DNA of 64,000 nucleotides from positions 4,221,001 through 4,285,000 of the forward strand of contig CM040750.1 in NCBI GenBank assembly GCA_022829145.1, in the 5' to 3' direction. This DNA comes from Albula goreensis (lineage: Eukaryota; Chordata; Actinopteri; Albuliformes; Albulidae). The position numbers and the translations under genes were made by a program. The notes beneath the pieces were generated by a model, which saw only the letters and a program-made list of their open reading frames with translations, was not told where the DNA came from and searched no databases. How positions within the stretch are numbered: position 1 is the first letter of the stretch; each line of letters starts with the position of its first letter. Positions 11,520-23,174 of the stretch are shown piece after piece.

Positions 11520-11648
11520 GAAATGCTAAGCATGATGGGTAAAAGGTATGTGGTGTTAATATACCTGTAGCAACCGGAAGGGGAGTGATAGGTAGAGGGG
11601 TTGTCTGAGAGTTCTTCTCCCAAATCTCTGTTTTACCAAACTACAATT
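11520..11648 (-). repeat. A2 split direct repeat of the YR retrotransposon
   Basis: Matches 14736-14864 over about 129 bp, from gaaatgctaagc through agcaaccggaaggggagtg to ccaaactacaatt, with roughly ten differences by eye. Confidence 0.9.
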
Positions 11649-11682
11649 CAGTAGTATAAACTTTCAGACAACTATATAGTAT

Positions 11683-13470
11683 TTAAGAGGAGTTTATTGA
11701 TAAAGGATAGAAAAGAATGAACTTGGGCTTGGAGTCAAAAGGGGGAGGAGTAGTCACATCCTCGTGGAGAGTGAATCCCCCAAAAGACTGCCAGCTCTGT
11801 AAGCAGAGTGAGATTTTATAAATTTGGAAAGCATCTGATGACCAGCGATCCAGGCGTTTGATTAAATAGTCCGGAAGTCCATTTTGTGCCGCTGTGGTTG
11901 CTGCTCCGATTCTGAATGAATGAGAAGAAAAATTGTTAGCGGGAATACCAGACATATGCTGAATGTTTTTCAAACGTTTTTGAAACCAGTGACGGTTGAC
12001 AACTCTGTTTAATTAGTCTACAAACAGCAGATCTGTGGGAGAGAGTGACGTACGTAACCTGTAATTCAGAAAGGTAGACAGAATCTCGTAAGTGCTGACC
12101 GGGGATGGTAATTTGAAAAAATATACTGGACAGCCTGATTAATGATAGTTAAGTCAGATAGACAAGGGTGAATATCTGGACTGTACAGAGTTGACGACGC
12201 AGTGAATTCTGAGCATCAGAGGAATCCGACGAATGCGAGTGAGAAGAGGGCTGACAGAGTCAGGTCTACGTAAGGGTTGATGTATCCGAAATGGAGGAGA
12301 TTAATGCAGTGGGTGAGTGTGGGAAGCGTGATGGGTTGTCTAGGTTTGGAAACGCCTAGGTCTAACTTCTGGTATCCTTTGAGTAACAGTTGAATTTGAA
12401 GACTGTGAAAGAATGGGCAGTCGGGACCAATTAGTAATTTATAAAAGAAATGGATACAGCTTAGGTAGGCGTTGATTGTTGACGTTTTGATCTGTAAATG
12501 AGAATGCGCGTATGAGATGAAACAGGAAAACGTTATTAGGTTGAATAAAGGGAATTGGATGTTAAACAGGCCGTGGAACACTTTAAAGCAGTTCCAGGAG
12601 GTGTAATAAGACTGTAGGGTGCGTGGAGATAAGGCTTGCAGGATGGTGTTGATGGACTGGAGGTGCAGGTGAAGGAGTGGATGATTTACAGGAAGATGAG
12701 TTGAGAGTATGGAGGAAGGTGATCGGGGGTCCTGTGCACTTCCGGGGCTAAACTGAAGAATTTGAATTCTGAAATTGAAAGCGAGAAAGACTGTCAGCAA
12801 TAGAGTTATGGTGACCGGGATGTAATCTGTACGTACAATGAACTGATGGCATATTGACACCCAAGTGAGATGGCGGAGGACTGACATGATAGTGTTGGAA
12901 GGTGAACGGCCTTTATTTATTATTGCGACGGTAGCCCTGTTGTCAGAAATAATTAAAATTTTCTTTTTACGCCATTCCGACCTCCAAAGGACAGCCACAG
13001 CAACCACAGGATACATTTTGAACAATGCAGAGGACTCTGAATTAGGCAGGAGGGAGGAGAATTCGACCAACCACGGGACTGCACACCAGCTGCCTCGATA
13101 GTAGGCACCAAAACCCACGGATGGCGCAGCGTCTGTGAACAGATGTGGATCAGCAGCGGAGGTCAGGCTATCATCATAGAAAAAAGACAGGCCGTCCCAA
13201 TGCTGGAGGAATGCATGCCATGAATGCAACTCGCCGAGCAGGGACGGGACCAAGGAGATGAGGGTCAGCAGATAGGAAACAAATGACCGGTCTTGGGGCA
13301 GTACGTGCATGGCGAAATTCAAATGCCCCAGTAGGGACAACAGCTCTCTCTGAGTGCAACGTGGCTGAGCGAGGTACCCGGACAACAAGGACGTAATTCG
13401 TTGCAACTTGTCAGAAGGGAGGCGGTCACACTCCAAAACCCTGCGTTCATGGGGGGGAAGGTGAAAGCAG
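11683..13470 (-). pseudogene. RT connection, RNase H and tyrosine recombinase of a YR retrotransposon
   Basis: From the 5' side (13470 downward) come an RT thumb/connection segment (PSDKLQRITSLLSG, TQRELLSLLGHLNFA), then RNase H (LFTDAAPSVGFGAYY and IISDNRATVAIINKG), then the recombinase N-terminal core (LSPRTLQSYYTSWNCF), and in a shifted frame the C-terminal core HSFRIGAATTAA (HxxR) with the tyrosine region DAFQIY (about 11810-11930). The frame starting at 13541 ends at a TGA exactly where relatives have GFLRCSEF. The codon for that conserved Arg reads TGA here, and CSEFTAS follows in frame. RT motifs A-C are deleted upstream. Only remnants of replication and integration functions remain. 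Confidence 0.85.
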
Positions 13471-14334
13471 AGATGCCAAACACATGTCCACACCTTGCAA
13501 AATCCATGAGCACAGATGGGCAGACAGAGGGGTAGGTTCAAAAACAGGGGCAGTCGGGGGAGGAGGCATCATGGCGGTTGTGTAGAGGCTGTAGGACTGG
13601 ACACTGGAGGCGGAGGGAGCTGGGCAGGAAAATTGGGGACCTGGGAGAGAGTGAGAGAGAGAGACAGCAGCAGAAACAGCAGTGGTAGGAGGATACTGGA
13701 ATGCATACTGAGCAGGGGGCAGCTGAACCGGTCTGCGGGGAGCCAGCAACAGCAGGTCAGAGGGCGCATGGTGCGTCTGAGGGAACCTGCCTGCTCTGGC
13801 CGGGACAGTAGCAGCTGGGGGATTGGATTGCAGCACCTGAATCCCAGAAGTGTGTAGGGGCTGTCCAGTGGGTGCAAGGTGCGCGGACTGGAACTCGCCG
13901 ACTCTAGGAGGGACCAGGGCAGCCGGGGGAAAAGAAAACCGCAGCGCCGACTCCTTCTGAGAGTGCCGGGGCAGGACAGAGAGCGCCGACAGTGCTGGCT
14001 GGAGGCCACAAACTCCGGCAAGGGTGGCGCCCGTGGGAGCCTTGGGAGCGTGCAATAACGGGACTCCTGACGCCGAAGGCATCAGGAGGGGCCCATTGGC
14101 CCCAGCAAAGGTGGTGGCGTCTGGAGGAGACTGCGTTGCTGATACCTCGGGAGCATGCAAGGACGAGACAACCGGCACCGAGGGCACCAGATACGGCTTG
14201 TCATCCCCAGTGAGGGCAGCTGCAGCAGTTAGGAGGAGGGACCGGCGTGCTGAAATCCCGCTAGCGGGCGGAGGAAGGTCGCCAAGCGCTAAGGGAACCT
14301 GGCGGGGCCGTGGACAGGCTGTAGGACTGGACAC
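13447..14334 (-). pseudogene. Gag-like Pro/Ala/Ser-rich ORF of the YR retrotransposon
   Basis: A 295-codon frame of low-complexity Pro/Ala/Ser/Leu composition (for example PPPPTAPVFEPTPLSAHL) ends in HLCSWILQGVDMCLASLL, a segment like the C-terminal part of fish DIRS/Ngaro Gag proteins. It overlaps the following RT/RNase H frame because the intervening RT core has been deleted. A 91-bp segment within the region is a repeat of another at 14318-14408. High GC here contrasts with the AT-rich flanks. No start codon choice can be defended. Confidence 0.55.
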
Positions 14335-14408
14335 TGGGGGCAGAGGGAGCTGGGTAGGAAAACTGGGGACCTGGGAGAGAGTGAGCGAGAGAGACAGCAG
14401 CAGAAACG
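13588..14408. repeat. 91-bp direct repeats (13588-13678 and 14318-14408)
   Basis: Both begin GCTGTAGGACTGGACACTGG and end GACAGCAGCAGAAAC, with about six differences and a 730-bp offset. They sit in the gag-like region and its 5' leader. Confidence 0.9.
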
Positions 14409-14735
14409 GCTCACCGGCTCTAGCTAGGAAAAAGGCAGCAGCTGGGGGACCTCATTGCCTGGCACTCGGGAGCATGCAATGGCAGGATAGCTGACCGGCC
14501 GGCACGTGAGGGGAGAGAGTGGGGAGGGAGGGGGAGAGAGTGCGACTGCGCGAGGGCCGCAGAAGCACTCCCAGCAGCAACACCTCTGGAGACAGGCGCA
14601 GCCGTGGACTGCCCCAGGGTCCCCAGACTTCGGCCGAGAAGAGTGGACAGGGACTGCCAGGTTGTCAGAGCGGAGGGCCTCGATGAACAGCCAGAACAAC
14701 TCTCTCTTCCGTGCAGTCCAGGGAAACACAATCAC

Positions 14736-14864
14736 GGAAATGCTAAGCACGATGGGTAAAAGGTAGGTGGTGTTTTTATATACCTGTAGCAACCGGAAGG
14801 GGAGTGATAGGTAGCGGGGTTGTCTGAGAGTTCTTCTCCCGAATCTCCGTTTTGCCAAACTACA
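14736..14864 (-). repeat. A1 split direct repeat (5' end) of the YR retrotransposon
   Basis: Partner of 11520-11648. On the coding strand it is the first part of the element, directly followed by AT-rich flanking DNA at 14867. Confidence 0.9.
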
Positions 14865-14866
14865 AT

Positions 14867-15337
14867 TAATATTGTGATTTTGATTTTAATCATTAATTTA
14901 ATTATAAGTTGGAATTACATATTTATAGCTATATAATGAGACTGGTATATTTTTATGAGACTGATATATGAGACTGATTAATCGTAGTTTCCACCATTAT
15001 TCCTAGAATATGTTATAGAATTTCCTCCACGAAAGTGACGCCCTCTGTTGTGGGGAATACAATAATAACGTCTTACGTAACTGGTGCCACACATGAGGCT
15101 TAAATAATTCCTTGCACTTTTGGTGCCCTGCGCGAGGAATACTATAACAAATCCCTACAGCTTTTATATTTTTTTAATCACTTATGGGCTACCATAGCTC
15201 AGGCTCATGACAGCTTCCGGTGGCGTTTGTTGTCAAGTTAGCCAACATGAATTAGTAACGTTAGTCACTTGGTTGAAATGTGATTCCGGAGTGACACCAA
15301 GTGGAAGGAAAATATATCCTGTCACCCAGCCCCAGTC
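14867..15337. other. No gene recognised
   Basis: AT-rich flank with no supported feature. It may contain the eroded left end of the hAT element that follows. Confidence 0.4.
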
Positions 15338-17080
15338 ATGTCTTTCTCAAAACCTGCCATGAAGAGAAAGGTTGGCGACGAGCACAGACAATTTCAGGAA
15401 AAGTGGGAGACGGAATATTTTTTTGTTGAACAAAGGGGCACCCTGACGTGTCTTATATGCACAGAGAAAGCTGTGGTGCACAAGGAGTACAACATCAGAT
15501 GTCATTACTCAACTAGACATGCTGAGGAGTATACAAAATACTAGGGAGATGAGAGAAAACCGGGTCGCCAATATTAAAACATGTCTACTGAGGAGACAAG
15601 ATTTTTTTGATTTCTTCAAGAAAGCAAGCAAAGAGAATGATGCAGAAGTTGAAGTTAGCTACGTGGTGAGGGAGATGATTGCTAAGGCGGGAAAGCCATT
15701 CAAAGAAGGCGAGTTTGTCAAAAAGTGCATGTTACAGGCTGTCTGTCCGGAAAAGAAGGGTCAGTTTAGCAACATCAGCCTTGCAGCCAACACAGTGGCA
15801 GAGCGCATTTCTGACCTGTCAGGTAACATATATGATCAACTGCACAAGAAAGCCAAACGGTTCCATGCATACTCAGTCGCTCTTGATGTGGACACAGACA
15901 TCACTGACACAGCGCAGCTTGCAATGTATGTCCGTGGTGTTGACATGACAATTTTGAAGTGATGGAGGAGTTTCTCACAGTGATTCCAATGCATGGCCAG
16001 ACCACCGCTCAGGAGATATTCTGCCAGCTGTGTGATGCCATTGTGGATGCTGTTTTGCCATGGAAGAGGTTTGCTGGAATAGAAACCAACGGAGCACCAT
16101 CAATGACAGGGAGGAGAAATGGACTGGTGGCACTTGTTCAAAGAAAACTGGAAGAGGAGGGTGTGGAGGAGGCCATTGCTATGCACTGCATTGTCCATCA
16201 GCAAATGCAGCAAATGCCTGAAATCTGACAATGTGATGTCTGTCGTTGTGAAATGCATCAACCATATCAGATCCAGGGGCTTAAAGCAACGGGGAGTCCC
16301 GCACCTTTTTGGAGGAAATGGAGTCAGCATATGAGGATGTGCTCTATTTCACCGAGGTACGTTGGCTCAGCTAGGGAAACATCTTGAAGACGTTTCATGG
16401 CCTTCATGGAGAAGGATGGGATGGCTGTTCCTGTGCTGTGATCCCAAATGGCTCATGGACTTAGCTTTTGTTGTTGACATCACACAGGAGCTGAATGTAA
16501 TGAACGAGAAGTTACAAGGCCAGGGGCAGCTTGTCAGTGCTGCCTATGACAACGTGAGAGCATTCTCCACAAAACTTGTGTTATGGAAAGCCCAGCTCTC
16601 TCAGACAAACCTCTGCCATTTCCCAGCATGCAAGGCACTCATGGATGCGGGCACACCATTCTGTGGTGAGAAGTATGCTGATGCCATTGCGAAGCTACAG
16701 GAGGAATTTGATCACAGGTTTGCAGACTTCAAGACACACAGAGCCACTTTTCTAATTTTTGCTGACCCCTTCTCCTTCGATGTGCAAGATGCCCCTCCTG
16801 TGCTTGAAATGGAGCTCATTGACCTGCAGTGCAATTCTGAACTCAAAGCCAAGTTCGGAGAGGTGAGTGGAAAAGCAGACAAGCTTGGACAATTTTTGAG
16901 AGAATTGCCCCCCCGCCGTCCCTGAGCTTTCCAGGATGTTCAAGGGGACCATGTGCCTTTTTGAGAGCACATATCTGTGTGAAAAGCTCTTCTCCACCAT
17001 GAACTTCAATAAGTCAAAGTATAGGTCCAAACTTCAATCTTCAACTTCAAGCCATACTGAGGGTCTCAACTGCTTCCTCC
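15338..17080 (+). pseudogene. hAT transposase pseudogene, GTF2IRD2/Charlie-like
   Basis: Fragments in all three plus frames read in order as one intronless hAT transposase. There is a BED-type zinc finger (LTCLICTEKA ... HYSTRH, 15338-15543), an N-terminal block (GKPFKEGEFVKKCML), the first catalytic region (FHAYSVALDVDTDITDTAQL), GIETNGAPSMTGRRNGL, CLKSDNVMSVVVKCINHIRS, DLAFVVDITQELNVMNEKLQ, and the C-terminal dimerisation motif FESTYLCEKLFSTMNFNKSK (about 16960-17010). Relatives annotated in fish as GTF2I repeat domain-containing 2-like share this architecture at about 600 residues. The copy is broken by a stop at 15541-15543, frame changes near 15545, 15960, 16200 and 16330, and a stop at 16923. 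Terminal inverted repeats were not found. Confidence 0.9.
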
Positions 17081-17249
17081 CTCTAGCCAAATGTGGCTCA
17101 GCTGTTTGGGAAACCCACGTAACAAGGGAACATTCGTTGCTTAAGAATCTCTTAAACACACTCTCTCTTAAACATTCTAAGATCCAACCTTATCGGGGAA
17201 ACCCACCGCAGGTTAGTCATACCAGTGCAGATAGCTACAGGTGAAAAAC

Positions 17250-18950
17250 ATGTGGGTTATTGCTAACAAGCTGGAAAATAACTGAAAAATGCATTAGCAA
17301 ACGTTAGCTGTAACTATAGCTAAGTTGGCTACTTTTAGGCCCATGCAGTTAGCATTAACTTAAACTGCTGCTAACTCCGTCGTCTTCCAATGATGTCACC
17401 CGCTACTTAAGAAATTGTACAATTATTAGGGACTTGCATAAATTAATGTGTAAAAGCACAGTTTATTGAACATCAAATAACCGTAGAAAAAAATATCTAC
17501 TATGCTAATATTCCGGCTATTTAGGTGGGGTTAACTAGCTACAGCTCTTATAGCAGTGTACTTATGAATTATTCATTCTATACCTATGACTCAGTCTCTG
17601 CTTGGATCTTTGCTGGTCTTCGGGATATCCAGCGCTGGATGGACACCCACACTGTATCAATTTGATAAGCTGATTTTACTTAATGGAATTCAGGAAACCA
17701 ATTGCCTTGAAAAAGTTAAGTAAATACAACTGTTATTTTCAAGTTATGTTTAGTTTATGTTTACTATTTAAGCTTACTTAAAACATAGCTGTATTTATTC
17801 AATTTAGCTGAGTTCTTCCTAGTTGAAGTAGCATGTGAAGTAGCAAGTTGTCGTTTTTAAGTCTTGGCAACTTATATAACCCAAGTTAATGTGATTTAAC
17901 AAGAGTGTCCTGTTTACTTCGTAGAATTTCAGAAACCGATTGCCTCAGAAAAATAAAGTAACACAACACAGAATTTAGTCAGCAGTATTATTTTCTTATT
18001 TTAACAAAACACCTTTCTGAGAATCTCACCCTAACTAAAGAGTTTGTGGAAACAGAATTTTACAAACAAAACAACATTTAATGTTAATTAAAAATAAAAT
18101 AAAATCGTAATCTTTGCTCCTGACTTTACTTAAGAATGACTTGTATGACACAGTTTGTATTTAACCAAGCTTAAAGATTCCATTATAGCTGTAAGTGCTT
18201 TGATATGTTATGAACAAAACATAACATAGTGGCTGATAACATTGATGATTTATTTAACTGCATTTCAGTGAACATTTTGCAAGTGTAACCCAACATCAGA
18301 ATGTAACAACTATGATAACTAGTGAGCAAAGCTGTGATCATCCAAACTTGAAAGAGAATTTAGCTAATCTTAAAAAAATATTTTTTCTCTTCTTCATTAA
18401 AACATAAAGGTGGTACATCCATACAGAAACATAACTGGTGGTCCTGGCTAATCTGTGACAATGAAAAGTACACTTTCCATTTATAAAAAGAATAGAAATC
18501 CACTCACTTCTCTATTTTCATGTAGGCATCAACTAATTTCACACTTTAGGGGTAGTGTGTCACACAAATAAAAGCAGCTGAAACAAGATTAAAAACTCAC
18601 AACACAAAACCTCAAAAAGCAAGCACCAAGGTTATTCACAATTTCCCTGACATGACATCTCAAATGTACTCTGTTGATCTACTTTCAGAAGACAGATGAA
18701 ACAAATTTAAACACTAAATCAAGTTTTTACTTAAACTTAACAAGCTAATTTAGGTTAGATGGCCCTGAACATTCTCGTATCATGCAAATTGGGGAACGGT
18801 TCAAAGTGAAAACAATAAGACATAATCAAAATCTGTGACTGACTGTAAATGTCAGTATGAATCACAGTGTGGCTTCAAGTGGCAAATACTTAAAACATTG
18901 GACAGTCCAATCAAGCATCTTAGAATTTGCGACCTGAACATGCCTGCAGT
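17250..18950. other. No gene; contains diverged simple repeats
   Basis: AT-rich sequence. A block near 17690-17725 (gaaaccaattgccttgaaaa) recurs at about 17932-17960 (gaaaccgattgcctcagaaa), separated by AAGTTA-rich tracts, so a short dispersed or minisatellite-like repeat is present. No coding frame is supported. Confidence 0.5.
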
Positions 18951-18972
18951 ATACCGCAAACAAATACCTACT

Positions 18973-19243
18973 CTTAGGTTCAGCATCACCCTCTGAATGA
19001 AGTCAAATGTGTTCTTCAGTCTTTTGGAATAGTCCAAATGAAGGTTATATATTAGTCCAAAAGTCAGGCAAACAGCTTGAGCGTGGCTTCCAATGTCATC
19101 CATAACAATGTTACCTTCCAGTATGATACCAATGCTGGATGGCTCAAGGTGCAGAGCATTTGGACCTGGTTGTTGGCTGTCTTCAGGTAATAGTCAATAC
19201 CCCCAACAGGAATCTGGGTGAAATCTGTGATGGTGCCTGAATC
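18973..19243 (-). pseudogene. SAMD3-like locus 1, C-terminal exon
   Basis: After an acceptor (TTTGCCTGCAG) the minus strand reads DSGTITDFTQIPVGG, then shifts frame to LEPSSIGIILEGNIVMDDIG and HAQAVCLTFGLIYNLHLDYS, ending RLKNTFDFIQRVMLNL at a possible donor (GTAGGT). I know this order (IPVG..PEDS, IVMD...P.A.C..FGL.YALHLDYP...KNTF.FIQ) as the C-terminus of teleost uncharacterised or SAMD3-like proteins. One frameshift and a TGA (in GYXLLPEDS) interrupt it. It probably belongs to the same locus as 24191-25961, with a hAT element and intron between. Confidence 0.65.
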
Positions 19244-19351
19244 CTGCAGGCAAAAAGGAAAGTTACAAATATCAGGTAAAATGTACCCTTGCAAAGGCCT
19301 CCATGGCTTCACTGTGTAAAACCTAATTGTATGATTTTATATAATACTTAC

Positions 19352-19395
19352 AAAACAGACTTTGAAGAAATCACTGCCATCATCCCCGAGAAAAA
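19352..19395 (-). pseudogene. SAMD3-like locus 1, small exon
   Basis: TCTTTCAG precedes a 44-bp stretch encoding FLGDDGSDFFKVCF and a donor GTAAGTATT follows. The peptide fits the LxDD.S.FFK.C segment that precedes the C-terminal exon in the same family. Its size and splice sites support a real exon remnant. Confidence 0.6.
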
Positions 19396-19690
19396 CTGAA
19401 AGACAACGTAGAACAGTGTAACGGAGAAAATCCTCCGTTCCACTGTTTAACGGGTTTTGTGGTATAAACAGGTTGTTTGGTTCGCATTTGCCGCTTACAT
19501 GAAGGTTAGTGGGCACCCTTTATGTTTGCCGGTTAACAGCGATAATTCACAACTGTACCTTGGCTATACAATCATTAATGAACCTAAAATAAATCACCAC
19601 ATCACGTTGTCATCCTGTTGACACAGTTTCCCATTGTTCTATGTCCAAAGCTGAATGACACAAACAGAACTGTCCGAAGTGTGTAACTTT
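19396..19690. other. Intronic sequence of locus 1, nothing recognised
   Basis: No coding or structural signal was seen between the small exon and the hAT target site. Confidence 0.4.
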
Positions 19691-19698
19691 ATTGAAAG
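19691..19698. repeat. Left 8-bp target site duplication of the hAT element
   Basis: ATTGAAAG here equals ATTGAAAG at 23167-23174. Eight bp is the hAT signature length. Confidence 0.95.
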
Positions 19699-22600
19699 TA
19701 AGGCTGGGTATTGGCAAGGACTTCACGATACGATACATATCACGATACATGGGTCACATTATGATATATCATGATATATTGCAATACCATGCATATTGCG
19801 ATATATTGTGATATTCCACATAGTTCACTGAAAATGTAAAAACAGAAATGAAATACAAGTTGCTGTGTAGGATCTGTGTAACCTTATATCACATTATATT
19901 GATAATTCTGTGAACAAATTGAGTCAAAACAATTTCATTCAAAATTTCCTTTCCAATTTATTTTGGTATTGGCAAATTACCAAACACTGCCATAATCATA
20001 CAATCAAAATGAAACATGTAATTTAAATGCATTCTTGCACCTTGACAGGACACATTTATAACAGACTGAAACTGAAAACATGAAAATGCATAAATGTGCT
20101 TTTGCACATTATAAATTGCACAAATATTCTTTTGTGTCCCTGAACACATTGTAAACGTCATATAAAATAAAGTGCTTATATTAATTTCTTGTGTAACTGA
20201 CTGAACAATGAACACAGTGAACTCACTGGATGGTATCAGGCTCATAGAGGACTGGAAACTGAAATGTAGACCTATGACAATAAAGTGCATATGCACAAGT
20301 ACTCTTTATTTTTAGTGTCACTGAACAAAATGAACTGAAATGTATGAGGGAAAACAGTGCATATTTAGTATTCTTATGAACAAAATGAACTAAAACTGTA
20401 TGATGTAAGTAAACTGTAAACATACTATAGTCCAACTAAAATGTTGTTCGCAGGTGTACACTATACTTTTATATGAACCCTTAGTAAATGGTCTGTCTTT
20501 AGCTGAGAATCTTAAGGCAGAATCTAAAACAGACTCTCCAACACATGTGCACGATAGTAGGCCTACTTTGACTTCAGATTTTTGTTCAGGAACAGAATTT
20601 GATCAAGATGGTCTGGGGCCAGTGCACTCCTCTGTGCTGTAATAATATCCCCCGGGGTAGAGAAAACTCTCTCCGAGGAGACACTAGTACCAGGAATACA
20701 CAGGTATCTCTTTGCAATGTGTGACAAGAGAGGATACTCGCTCTGATGCCCCTTCCACCAGTTCAGTGGAATTAACACCGAGTGGCAGGGGAGCTTCCTC
20801 CTTGTATCTTGCCATCTCCTCTGCGGTTTTCAATTTCTTTGCAGCACCTGCAGTAGGGGTGGAAAACAATAATCAATATCAATAAGACTATAAAGTAGAA
20901 ATATTTTTATATACATTTTCAATATTTCAAAACACATTATTTAGTGACTAGGTGAAACACGCTTTAATTACAGGGTGCTAGGGAAGAGCAATTAATTTAA
21001 GCAGAACACAACAGAGTTGGCACATTTTTTTTTCAGACATGTTTGTAGGATGAAACATCATGGGCATTCTTTGGAATTTTTCCCAGTGGCCTTTAAAGTC
21101 ACACTAACCTGCAGCATATGTTTGACCAAGTATGCCAGCTAGAGAGCAAGAAAGCCTTGCTCTCTTGGATGGTGCTGCACAGATGTCGTCTTGCACAGGA
21201 CCATGATCGCTGTCCTCATCTTTTGGAACCACATTCACATCAGTCTCTATCTGTCTCCACGCCAGTCTCTCTCTTCAGAAAAACAGCAATGCATACAATG
21301 CAGCAATGAAAAATTTGCATTTGATTCTCTTAGGAATTTATGGAATCAGTACCTAAACACTGAGCGAAAATTCAACAGGCAAACTATGTTTTCATGTAAT
21401 GTAAATGATTTACAATCATTCACTAGTATTTATGCTTTTTAAACTTTTACTTTCAATATTTATGCTTTTTAAACCTAAATGGATGTTTTTAAATCTAGCA
21501 TTGATAAGTATTGATTATAGCAGTCTAATGTTTAATGGCATTGTTTATCTCACCTGTAATTCAGCTTCTGCAATAATTCTAGCATAGATGTCCTGCCGTC
21601 GGTCTTCTGAAAGGAAGGGCAGGGCCTTAAACCTCGGATCCATAGCGGAGGCCACGTAAAGAATCTCCTTATGCTCGTCCAAGTACCTCTTGTTGAGATC
21701 CTGGCAAATGGCAGATTTGATTTCCTTTGTTGTGTTTGAATCACTTGGGCTGACTTGTAGATCATGGATCAGCTGGGCATGGAGTGGTGCTACAATTGAT
21801 AGTGTTGGAGTGGTCTCCTCGGACATAACAAGTGTAGCTTCCTTCATGGGCTTCATAGTGTTTACAACTTCTTCAGCAGCTGTTATGTCTGACTCACTGA
21901 GGGTGCAGATCTCCTTCTCAGTCTTCCTCACCTCAACTGAGAGGAGGGCAGCATGATGTTCTAAGAAGCGCTGCAGCATGTCATGAGCACTATTCCATCT
22001 GGTAACGACGTCAGTGAGCAATTTGTGTTGAGGCAGGCTTAGCAGCTTTTGTTTTTCACGCAGTACATGGCTGGCTGTGGTGCTGCGTCTGAAAAAGCTG
22101 GTTATTGTTCTCACTCTTCCAAGCAAGCGGGTGACTGATGTTAGCTTCAGTGCGCGCTGTGAAGCCAAATTCAATGTGTGCGCGAAACATGTAAAATGTA
22201 ACATGCCGGCTAGCTGCGCTGCAATGGTCATGTTTGACGCATTGTCTGTGACTATGGCTGGGTCCTTTCTTTTTATATCCCATTCCTCCAACGCACTTTT
22301 CAGCAGCTCCGCGATGTTGCTGCCTGTATGGCTCTCATGCATTGCCCTCGTCTGCAACACATGTGAAATCAGTTTCCAGTCCTCACTGATGTGGTGCGAT
22401 GTGATTGTGACATACGACTCGGTGGCTCTTGATGTCCAGGCGTCGCATGTAAGGGCCACTCTTTCTGCTGAGCCAAGAGACATTTTTACTACATGCTTCA
22501 CCTTCATGCTTCGGTAATGTGTTTGCGAGTCGGGATCACATAGCGTGGTTCCATAGTGTTAACCATATACCTGAAGCCGGTGTTCTCAACCACACAATAG

Positions 22601-23166
22601 GGGTGCAAATCTTGACAAATAAAATGCCCCACCGACTCCGTAAGCTTCCAAGCTCGAGATGAGGTAGATGAAAGTTTGTTCGTTGTATCATCCAGCGTAG
22701 TTTGCCACAGGTCACCAGGTTTCGGTTGCTGCTGGGACGTTAACGTTACATCTGCATGGTGTCTGATTAGGTGAGCTCGCAGGTTGGTAGTGTTTCCTGA
22801 ATATTTCACGGTAACATTACAAAGTTTGCAAATTACATTTGTTTTATCCAACTCCTTGCTTCGTGGTTTGTTTTTGAAACCGAAGTGTACCCACACGTCG
22901 ACTTTGTATTTTGGAGGGGCCGATCTGATGTCTGCCATACTACTTTTAACTTTCACTCTGTCACAACAACAATCCGCGGGCATTCGAGGCAACCAGGGTG
23001 AGCCGTACCGCGCCATGTACAGGAGCGGAGGTTGTAATTCACAACCCACTTAAAACATTAATTTAAAAAAATATGTATATCAATATTTGGAGTTGGAAAT
23101 CGATGCAGATATCAGGAAAATAAATATTGCGATATATTGCCATATCGATTTTTTAGCACAGCCCTA
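19699..23166 (-). mobile_element. hAT DNA transposon, ZBED1-like, nearly complete
   Basis: A 3468-bp element with ends TAAGGCTGGGTATTGG (left) and, read inward from the right, TAGGGCTGTGCTAAAA. These are imperfect short inverted repeats flanked by a perfect 8-bp duplication. Subterminal regions are rich in CGATA/TATCG motifs (cacgatacatatcacgata at the left, gcgatatattgccatatcg at the right), as expected for transposase-binding repeats. It encodes a BED-finger hAT transposase on the minus strand, broken by frameshifts. It sits inside an intron of the SAMD3-like locus 1. Confidence 0.95.
20563..22938 (-). pseudogene. ZBED1-like hAT transposase, frameshifted
   Basis: The start MADIRSAPPKYK is at 22938. 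A BED zinc finger follows (VWVHFGF, then CKLCNVTVKYSG and LRAHLIRHH, about 22760-22900). After a frameshift or small deletion near 22507 comes the RNase H-like catalytic core (ALTCDAWTSRATESYVTITS; DNASNMTIAAQLAG; FTCFAHTLNLASQRAL; DVVTRWNSAHDML; ASAMDPRFKALPFL, 21550-22500). A donor GTGAGA at about 21551 and acceptor CTACTGCAG near 20853 define an intron. The last exon has a second frameshift and the dimerisation motif (VSSERVFSTPGDIIT). Key hAT residues (D of CDAW, D of VTDNA, RW, and the SSERxFS block) are present, so only the indels inactivate it. The antisense frame 22077-22517 is a shadow. Confidence 0.92.
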
Positions 23167-23174
23167 ATTGAAAG
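23167..23174. repeat. Right 8-bp target site duplication of the hAT element
   Basis: ATTGAAAG, identical to 19691-19698. Confidence 0.95.

Larger units (their letters stand above)
11477..14866 (-). mobile_element. Tyrosine-recombinase (Ngaro/DIRS-type) retrotransposon, deleted
   Basis: A minus-strand element with the hallmark split direct repeats of Ngaro-type YR retrotransposons. A1 at the 5' end (14736-14864) is repeated as A2 near the 3' end (11520-11648). A2 is flanked by two copies of a 22-bp B motif, CAGTAGTATAAACTYTCAG in plus sense (B1 about 11647-11668, B2 about 11474-11495). The order on the coding strand is A1, Pro/Ala-rich gag-like ORF, RT connection/RNase H, tyrosine recombinase, B1, A2, B2. 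The RT palm with its YxDD-type box is missing. Confidence 0.85.

Noticed and set aside
22077-22517. 146-codon plus ORF
   Set aside because: Shadow of the hAT catalytic domain on the opposite strand.
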